Below are positions 4,704 to 9,754 of a stretch of 9,754 nucleotides of DNA, in pieces. The stretch comes from Muribaculaceae bacterium (GTDB lineage Bacteria; Bacteroidota; Bacteroidia; Bacteroidales; Muribaculaceae). Within the stretch, counting starts at the first letter, position 1, and the number at the start of each line of letters is the position of its first letter. The DNA is taken from positions 1 to 9,754 of the forward strand of contig JAIDUY010000426.1 of NCBI GenBank assembly GCA_029059965.1. The letters run 5' to 3'. The notes beneath the pieces were generated by a model, which saw only the letters and a list, made by a program, of their open reading frames with translations, did no database searches and was not told where the DNA came from. The position numbers and the translations under genes were made by a program.

Positions 4704-6565
4704 CGCAAAGGGTGAAACTCACCCTTTATCAGCCGCGACATTCCGTTCTCCGTGAATGTCGCGGTTAGTTTTTTGCAGACGTAGCGCTTGTTGCGTATGA
4801 GAAAGAGCGAGCGCGTGTCCGGCAGCTTGTCGGCCAAAAACTTGAAGGTAACTTTGCGCTTAGGGTCGATGTCGTATAGCGCCTTACGGGCAGATGTTCG
4901 GCCACTGAGGCGCAAAGGGCTTTGGTTTCGGACAATGCCCCAAGCAGCCGAGAACTCTATGGGGTCGACATGCGGACGAGCCTGCAACGGGCGGGTCCAT
5001 GTACCATCGTACCACGCCACAAAGATGCGGTCGTAGTATTCGGAGCGTTTCTCCTGTTCGCCGTCGGCGAGAATCTGTTCAGCCCAGCCCTGCGGTATAG
5101 CCGCGTCCTTTTCCTCCTTTGTAGGAAATCCGACGGTACCCGACACGCTCCCCGTGGGGAAACCCATGTTTCCGGGACGTGTCGAGGGGTCGATTTCTCC
5201 ACGGCTCGGCGAATCGCTTGCGCTCTCCTCTTCGTCGAAGCCGTTCATGGAAAGGAACATGGCCGGGCCGTATACCTCATCGGTCTCGTCGATACGGACA
5301 GGCACAAACTCAATTTCGGTGCTGTCAGCGTCCGCGCTGTCATCAACGATACGACCGCCAAAGGCGTTGACCGGCTGCAAGATGCAAATGTTGTAATAGC
5401 GGTTTTGGAACGGCTCGGGGCGTTCCTCAATCAGCTCCTTGCGTATGCATCGCAGCAGAAAATATCTGTCCTCGTCTTCGGCATACAGCAGATAGTTTCC
5501 CAAGGCATTGCGGCTGAAAGTACGTTCATGCTTAGCCCAGCCTTTGGCGTCAGCCACAAGAGCGGCAAGCGTTGCATAACGCTTCATGCAGAACGGCGGA
5601 GTGCGAATGTACCAGTCGCAGCTATAATACTTCCACATTGCGTGGTCGCACTCCTTATATATAATGTTGCAGGCGTCGATATAGTCGCAGTCGGCATCGT
5701 CGGAGTCGGTGCTTACCTCCTGCGAGTGCTCGGCCACGATGTCCGACAGCTCCACAAGCGGCAGCGCCTCGACGCGCGGCGTAGTGAAAGCGAAGCCGAT
5801 GTGCTTAGCTCGGTGGTCGATGTCGAACTCGGCATTGAGGAAAAGTTCGAGTTTTTCGAAGTATTCCTCCACCGACCAGTGCGGCAAAGCGCGAGCGAAC
5901 TCCCGCACCGCCCACGCTGCCGGCAGCGTATTGCATACGATTAGCTTTGAGAAGCCCGGATGCTGCTCCCACGGAGCGAAGTCGAAGGTATACCTTACGG
6001 CCTCGCAAATCTTCTTGGTAAGCCACAGAAGATTAGCTTGCCACGACAGCTCGCGGGTATATTTATTCCACGAATAATTACCGTCGGCATAGTCGGCGCA
6101 GTTCTGAATATTGCCGGATATATCGCTCACCCACGGCAGCGCCACGCAGTTTTTATCGGCGACGAACGACCAGGCATTAACGGGCGTCGGCATGGTTTCA
6201 GGCCACTGCGCCACGGCAAGTTCGTTGACGTAAATATCGGCGAAAGTGCGGTCGAAGTTCAACTCCGACCGCCCGTCGAGAAACTGCGTCTTGACCTCGA
6301 CCTCCGAGATTTCGTTAACGACAAGGCAACCATAGCGGACGAAAGCGCCGTCGCGCAGCTCGGCGTCGAACACCACGCGCTCGGCGATAACATCGTCGCG
6401 GTTGATGTGGCCGAATATTTCGAGGTTCTGCGGGCAGCCTTTCAGTGGAAAGGTAACGGACAGCGTGTAACCGTCCGAACCGCCGAAAGAACGATTTTCG
6501 GCCACATATTCGATTGAAGTACCCTTCTTTAAAGCGGCTACTTGGCCGCCAACAATTATAATCAT
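4700..6565 (-). CDS. Phage distal tail/hub-type protein (Bacteroidales prophage family)
   Basis: 621 residues, from the ATG at 6565, which overlaps the tape measure stop (ATGA, 6565-6562), to TAG at 4702-4700. I recognise the type from Bacteroidales prophages by its N-terminus: KKGTSIEYVAENRSFGGSDG, then TFPLKGCPQNLEIFGHINRDDV and VKTQFLDGRSELNFD. Position right after the tape measure gene is where siphophages encode distal tail (Dit) and tail-associated hub proteins, so I infer a baseplate/hub role at the tail tip. There is no signal peptide, no membrane helix and no enzymatic motif that I can identify. Aromatic residues are frequent. Residues 443-490 form an acidic, Ser/Gly/Pro-rich linker with two near-copies of GFPT (468-471 and 479-482), separating a large N-terminal part from a C-terminal domain of about 130 residues. 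A receptor-binding or host-adhesion function for the C-terminal domain is possible but not shown. This is the last tail gene before the integrase. Confidence 0.75.
   Translation of the reverse strand: MIIIVGGQVAALKKGTSIEYVAENRSFGGSDGYTLSVTFPLKGCPQNLEIFGHINRDDVIAERVVFDAELRDGAFVRYGCLVVNEISEVEVKTQFLDGRSELNFDRTFADIYVNELAVAQWPETMPTPVNAWSFVADKNCVALPWVSDISGNIQNCADYADGNYSWNKYTRELSWQANLLWLTKKICEAVRYTFDFAPWEQHPGFSKLIVCNTLPAAWAVREFARALPHWSVEEYFEKLELFLNAEFDIDHRAKHIGFAFTTPRVEALPLVELSDIVAEHSQEVSTDSDDADCDYIDACNIIYKECDHAMWKYYSCDWYIRTPPFCMKRYATLAALVADAKGWAKHERTFSRNALGNYLLYAEDEDRYFLLRCIRKELIEERPEPFQNRYYNICILQPVNAFGGRIVDDSADADSTEIEFVPVRIDETDEVYGPAMFLSMNGFDEEESASDSPSRGEIDPSTRPGNMGFPTGSVSGTVGFPTKEEKDAAIPQGWAEQILADGEQEKRSEYYDRIFVAWYDGTWTRPLQARPHVDPIEFSAAWGIVRNQSPLRLSGRTSARKALYDIDPKRKVTFKFLADKLPDTRSLFLIRNKRYVCKKLTATFTENGMSRLIKGEFHPLR
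4707..4727. terminator. Hairpin 3 nt after the integrase stop
   Basis: A 9-bp perfect stem, AAAGGGTGA (4707-4715) with TCACCCTTT (4719-4727), closes a 3-nt loop. On the plus strand it follows the integrase stop at once, but only TTTAT follows the GC part, so alone it is weak. On the minus strand it falls in the last codons of the tail gene (IKGEFHPLR), where it could act near that mRNA 3' end. Confidence 0.5.
4733..4774 (+). terminator. Strong intrinsic terminator for the integrase, antisense inside the tail gene
   Basis: An 11-bp perfect GC-rich stem, CCGCGACATTC (4733-4743) with GAATGTCGCGG (4754-4764), encloses a 10-nt loop. TTAGTTTTTT (4765-4774) follows on the plus strand. This is a complete Rho-independent terminator 29 bp after the integrase stop. 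It lies wholly within the opposing tail gene, in codons for about residues 597-611. Confidence 0.82.
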
Positions 6566-9500
6566 TTTCTGCGGGATTTGGGAGTTTTGTTACGCATGAG
6601 TTTGGAGTATTCGTCCTGAGCACGATTGATACCGACATCGCCGCTGACAGTGGCGACAGTTACGAACGGCTCGTTGAGGCGTGAGTCAAGACGAGAGATT
6701 ACCTTGGTAAGTTCGGCGTCCTGCATCACGACAGCCGGAGCTGATTGCACCACAATCTGCTGCGTCGGTGCCGTTTGGCCTACTTCTGCCAGGGCGATCG
6801 GCGCCGTGATGCTGCGCGATACATCGGCCATGCGCAGCGAGCCGATAGTGTTTGTGCGCTGCGCATAGTCCAGAGCCTCGATAAGAGGCCGAGCCTGCGG
6901 CGAGTTGACAAGGCGCTGCGACGCTACCCATTCGCCGGCATGGACTACGCCAACGGCTTCGTCCACCTTACCCTTGGGCGTGAAACCGCCCTGCGAATAA
7001 CCCTGTACTTCGGCGAGCTGCTGTTGCTTTTTGATAGTGGCAATCTGCACGACACCGGCGGCAGTAGCCATAGCGGCAGCGAGCGCACCCACAATGAGAG
7101 AAGCCGGATACGGCAGCCACTGGGCCGAGCCGAAAGCTTGGAGGGCGTTTGTGGCCGTTTGGGCGACAGCCGAGGCCACCTGCACGGCAAACATCTTGCG
7201 CTGTGACTCGCGCTTGATGCGTGCCGTTTCGCGCTCCTTGGCTTTCTCGGCCTGGCGGACGCGGTAAGAGTTGCCCTCGGCAAGCTCGATTTCGCGGTCG
7301 TACTTCTTTTCGACACGGGCGAGTTCTATCTCCGAGCATACGCGCTGATACTCCGTTACCTGCTCCATCATGCCTATCATTATGCCGGAGACAGCGCCGA
7401 CGAGCTTGCCGAGTTTTGTTGCCCAGTGCTCGCCGTCCTCGCCTGACTTGTCGAAAAAAGACTTGAAGGCGTCGTAGACGTCGAGAAGTTGATTTGTATA
7501 GGTCGAACCCACCTCACGGGCGCGGGCTTCGGAGCGCTTGAAATACTCGTCTTCGATGCGGTCTTTGGCCGCTTCGTATTCCTCCTTCGACAGCTCGCCC
7601 TTTTGGTAGAGCTGTTCAACGCGAGTAAGCGCCTCGTCGTGCTCCTTTGTGTCGGCTTCGGCCTTGGCCTTTTTGCCGGACTTTGGCTTTGCCATGTCGG
7701 GCAAAATCTCGTCCTTGTACTTCTTCTGCAAGTCTTTGAGGATTTCAAAGTATTGCTTGTAGTTGATGAGATTTTGTTCGAGCGCGGCATCAAGCATCTC
7801 CACTTCGCGGTCGTAACGCTCCTGCGCCGAGAGATATTCATAGCGCTTGGTCCACTCCTGCACACGCTTGGCGAGCACCTGCCGACGGCGCAACATCTCC
7901 TTACCTTCTAGGTCGTCGAGCTGCTGCTCGTAGCGCATCCGCTCATCGGCGGTGAGCGTTTGGAGCTGCAAGATACGGTCGAGGTAGTCGGCGCGGATGT
8001 CGAACAGCCGCTGCTGCAAGGCCTCCTCGTTGCGGTATAGACGGCTCGACGGCGTAACGAAGTCCAACTGCGCCTCGGCCTCCACGGCCTGCTGCTCTCG
8101 TTTGATTTCGTCGATCGAGAGCTGCGACTGACGGCGCTGCCATGCCAGCAAAGCCTCGGTCTTGCGCTTTTGCAGCTCCAGGAAGTCCTCGTCCTCCTCG
8201 CCCTCAGAGGCGAGGCCGAACTGCTTGTAGACATCTTCGCGAGCCTCGAAGTAGCGCATGAGAATGGCCTGCCTCTGTTCGAGGTATTCACGATACGATA
8301 TAACACCGGCAGCATAGTTTGCAGTGTTGATAGTATCTTCCTGTTCCCACAGGCCTTTCTCTGCGTTTAGCGCCGCCTTGAAGTCTTGCCGTTCCTTGAT
8401 TTGGCGGCGCCGTTCTTCGAGTTCACGCTTGCGGCGGTCTTTGTCGGACTCCGGCAAAGTGAAGCCCTGCGGAGCGTTGGGGTCGGCAGGAGCGGACGCT
8501 ACCACGACCACACCCTCGTCGGCATTCTGCAAGCGTTCGAGAAGGACTTCGAGCTGCGACAGCTCGTTTTGGATGTCTACATTGTTCTCGAAGCGGACAT
8601 AGTTGCCGTTAGGCAACACCGCCGAAGAACCCTGACGGGAGTTCGAGTAATTCTGCTGCAAGGTCTCTCGCAGCTCAATCATAAAACGTTCGACCTGCAA
8701 AGCGGTCATATCCTTATAGGTATTGGCCGGAGTTCCGAAGATAAGGCTGTTGGTAAACACCTCTTCGGAGCGGTCGAACGACGCCTCGGAAATTTTGTTG
8801 AGCGCATCGGCCACCTCGTCGAGACCCTGCCACGAGCCGTTGCGGTCCATATATACGCCGATAGAGCGCAGGAAGTCCTTCGTGCCGCTCGTAAATTGGC
8901 GTTGTGTAGCCTCGGCGATGAGCGTGTGCATCCACCGGGCTACCTCGTTGCGCGACAGCGCTTCGGTACGCGAGCCGTTGCCTACGCGCACTTTGCGAGA
9001 GGCACCGGTCAGGCCGGAGTACAACGAACGCCCCTGCTCGTCGAGCGTATCGTTGAAGGTATCGTCGGCAGTTTTGTTTGCCTCGGCAAGGCCACGGGCC
9101 CGCGCCGCATTGGTCGCTTCCATAGTGATAATGCGGTATGCCTCGGCAACATCGTTGAGGGCTTCGACCTCCTGACCGAGGCCGCGAAGATACTGCCCGT
9201 ACTTCGACAGTATCTCGTCCTTGGCCTTGCGGTACTGCGACGTACCTTCTTCGGCAGAGCGCAGCTTGTGAAAGAGCTTGTCGATTTCATCGCGTTCCGA
9301 CTCAATCTCGCCGTTTGTCTTGGCGAGCTGCGAGGCAAGGCGCTTCTGCGCCTCCTCGCCGCGCTTGGTTTGCGAGAGGAAACCGACAAGAGCAGCCGTG
9401 GCGGCAGCTACGGCCACGGCGAGCGCTCCCCAGGGATTAGCGGCCATCGACTTTGTGAGCATCTGAAAAGCCACACGAGCGGAGGCCACACCGCGAGTGA

Positions 9501-9754
9501 GAGCGACAACGGCCACTCGGAAGCCCACCACGAAACCTCGACCAACGGCAAGTGCCGCGTTCCACGCAAGCTGAGCATTTTCCACAAGCACAAGCGCAGC
9601 ATAATGCAGGTTTGTGGCAATGGTCGAGGCTTTTACGGCGACAGTGTATGCAACAATGGCGACCGTAGAAAGCACGATAGTTTTCTGATACTTGATGAGG
9701 AACGAGATTATCATATTCAAAACGCGCAGAAAGATGCCCGATGAAGTATAGATA
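6562..9754 (-). CDS. Phage tail tape measure protein (N-terminus beyond the right edge)
   Basis: The frame is open through the right edge: the codons before the TTG at 9720 (reading ...SSGIFLRV) contain no stop. The TTG is therefore an internal codon and the true start is outside; 1064 codons are visible, including the stop. Numbering from that TTG, residues 4-30, 58-76 and 94-116 are hydrophobic. A very long charged coiled-coil region runs from about 420 to 735, then a second hydrophobic, Ala/Gly/Met-rich zone at about 774-786 and 846-896. A C-terminal motif GGFTPKGK...GVVHAGEWVAS (911-934, coding 6922-6951 at its end) is typical of tape measure proteins. Such proteins set tail length, thread the tail tube and help DNA enter the cell through the membrane. 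The downstream hub-type gene, joined by an ATGA overlap, fits the usual siphophage order. No protease domain is seen in the visible part. Confidence 0.9.
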   Translation of the reverse strand, partial: IYTSSGIFLRVLNMIISFLIKYQKTIVLSTVAIVAYTVAVKASTIATNLHYAALVLVENAQLAWNAALAVGRGFVVGFRVAVVALTRGVASARVAFQMLTKSMAANPWGALAVAVAAATAALVGFLSQTKRGEEAQKRLASQLAKTNGEIESERDEIDKLFHKLRSAEEGTSQYRKAKDEILSKYGQYLRGLGQEVEALNDVAEAYRIITMEATNAARARGLAEANKTADDTFNDTLDEQGRSLYSGLTGASRKVRVGNGSRTEALSRNEVARWMHTLIAEATQRQFTSGTKDFLRSIGVYMDRNGSWQGLDEVADALNKISEASFDRSEEVFTNSLIFGTPANTYKDMTALQVERFMIELRETLQQNYSNSRQGSSAVLPNGNYVRFENNVDIQNELSQLEVLLERLQNADEGVVVVASAPADPNAPQGFTLPESDKDRRKRELEERRRQIKERQDFKAALNAEKGLWEQEDTINTANYAAGVISYREYLEQRQAILMRYFEAREDVYKQFGLASEGEEDEDFLELQKRKTEALLAWQRRQSQLSIDEIKREQQAVEAEAQLDFVTPSSRLYRNEEALQQRLFDIRADYLDRILQLQTLTADERMRYEQQLDDLEGKEMLRRRQVLAKRVQEWTKRYEYLSAQERYDREVEMLDAALEQNLINYKQYFEILKDLQKKYKDEILPDMAKPKSGKKAKAEADTKEHDEALTRVEQLYQKGELSKEEYEAAKDRIEDEYFKRSEARAREVGSTYTNQLLDVYDAFKSFFDKSGEDGEHWATKLGKLVGAVSGIMIGMMEQVTEYQRVCSEIELARVEKKYDREIELAEGNSYRVRQAEKAKERETARIKRESQRKMFAVQVASAVAQTATNALQAFGSAQWLPYPASLIVGALAAAMATAAGVVQIATIKKQQQLAEVQGYSQGGFTPKGKVDEAVGVVHAGEWVASQRLVNSPQARPLIEALDYAQRTNTIGSLRMADVSRSITAPIALAEVGQTAPTQQIVVQSAPAVVMQDAELTKVISRLDSRLNEPFVTVATVSGDVGINRAQDEYSKLMRNKTPKSRRK

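Larger units (their letters stand above)
3183..9754. mobile_element. Prophage integrated at tRNA-Ser (left end only; continues past the right edge)
   Basis: The element begins at or near the tRNA 3' end and contains att-region repeats, a tyrosine recombinase, a hub-type tail protein and a tape measure protein. The two tail genes mark it as a tailed phage with a long tail, probably siphovirus-like, and not as a conjugative element. Tail genes are on the minus strand, reading toward the integrase. Head, packaging, lysis and regulatory genes are not seen and must lie to the right, if present. The exact left boundary is an inference. Confidence 0.75.

Noticed and set aside
4922..5944. Plus-strand frame of 340 residues opposite the hub gene
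   Set aside because: Antisense shadow; the opposite strand matches a known type of Bacteroidales phage protein throughout.
8386..9744. Plus-strand frame of 452 residues opposite the tape measure gene
   Set aside because: Its length is an effect of codon bias in the opposite gene. The product has no recognisable domain, and the minus strand shows coiled-coil and tape measure motifs.
4700..9754. Type VI secretion or phage-tail-like bacteriocin instead of a prophage
   Set aside because: A tRNA-linked integrase and a siphophage-type tape measure and hub order fit a temperate phage better. No T6SS sheath, VgrG or ATPase gene is visible. A tail-only derivative cannot be fully excluded from this fragment.

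Overview
The window looks like a chromosome-prophage junction from a GC-rich gut Bacteroidales, most like Muribaculaceae. This is inferred from protein families, not from a marker gene. The clues are a Bacteroidetes-type lipobox lipoprotein of the DUF5715 kind, TAnnTTTG-type promoter boxes in place of -35/-10 elements, weak or absent Shine-Dalgarno sequences, and phage proteins of types I recall from Bacteroidales prophages.

Left part (1 to about 3200), host chromosome. Two minus-strand envelope genes overlap by ATGA: a DUF5715/M15-like lipoprotein (608-1369), then an AsmA-like membrane-anchored protein that runs off the left edge (1-611). A 61-bp divergent intergenic region carries a promoter-like box in each direction and a 20-bp dyad. 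It separates them from a plus-strand regulator (1431-2378) that joins a ScdA_N-like segment, a hemerythrin di-iron domain and a LuxR-type DNA-binding domain, so it is probably a nitric-oxide, oxygen or redox sensor. A small protein with a tentatively SecB-like C-terminus (2423-2893) follows. Then come overlapping hairpins, a tRNA promoter and tRNA-Ser(GGA) (3113-3200).

Middle (about 3200-3434), a likely attachment region. Directly after the tRNA lie a perfect 15-bp inverted repeat and a run of short repeats phased at 10-11 bp. These lead into a tyrosine recombinase (3435-4703) with a non-canonical catalytic set and a C-terminal AT-hook-like tail. I infer integration of a temperate phage at the 3' end of tRNA-Ser; the other attachment half is outside the window.

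Right part (4700-9754), prophage tail module on the minus strand. The order of transcription is a tape measure protein (6562 to beyond the right edge), then a 621-residue distal tail/hub-type protein (4700-6565), coupled by an ATGA overlap. The hub gene converges on the integrase with a 4-bp overlap of stop codons. A strong intrinsic terminator for the integrase (4733-4774) is embedded antisense in the hub coding sequence. No lysis, receptor-binding, head or phage repressor gene is visible here. Everything beyond the two tail genes would have to be right of the window.

I see no convincing new multi-gene defence system. The most rewarding items are the di-iron/LuxR fusion regulator with its operator-like dyad, the layered att-region repeats, the AT-hook on the integrase, and the compact convergent int/tail junction.
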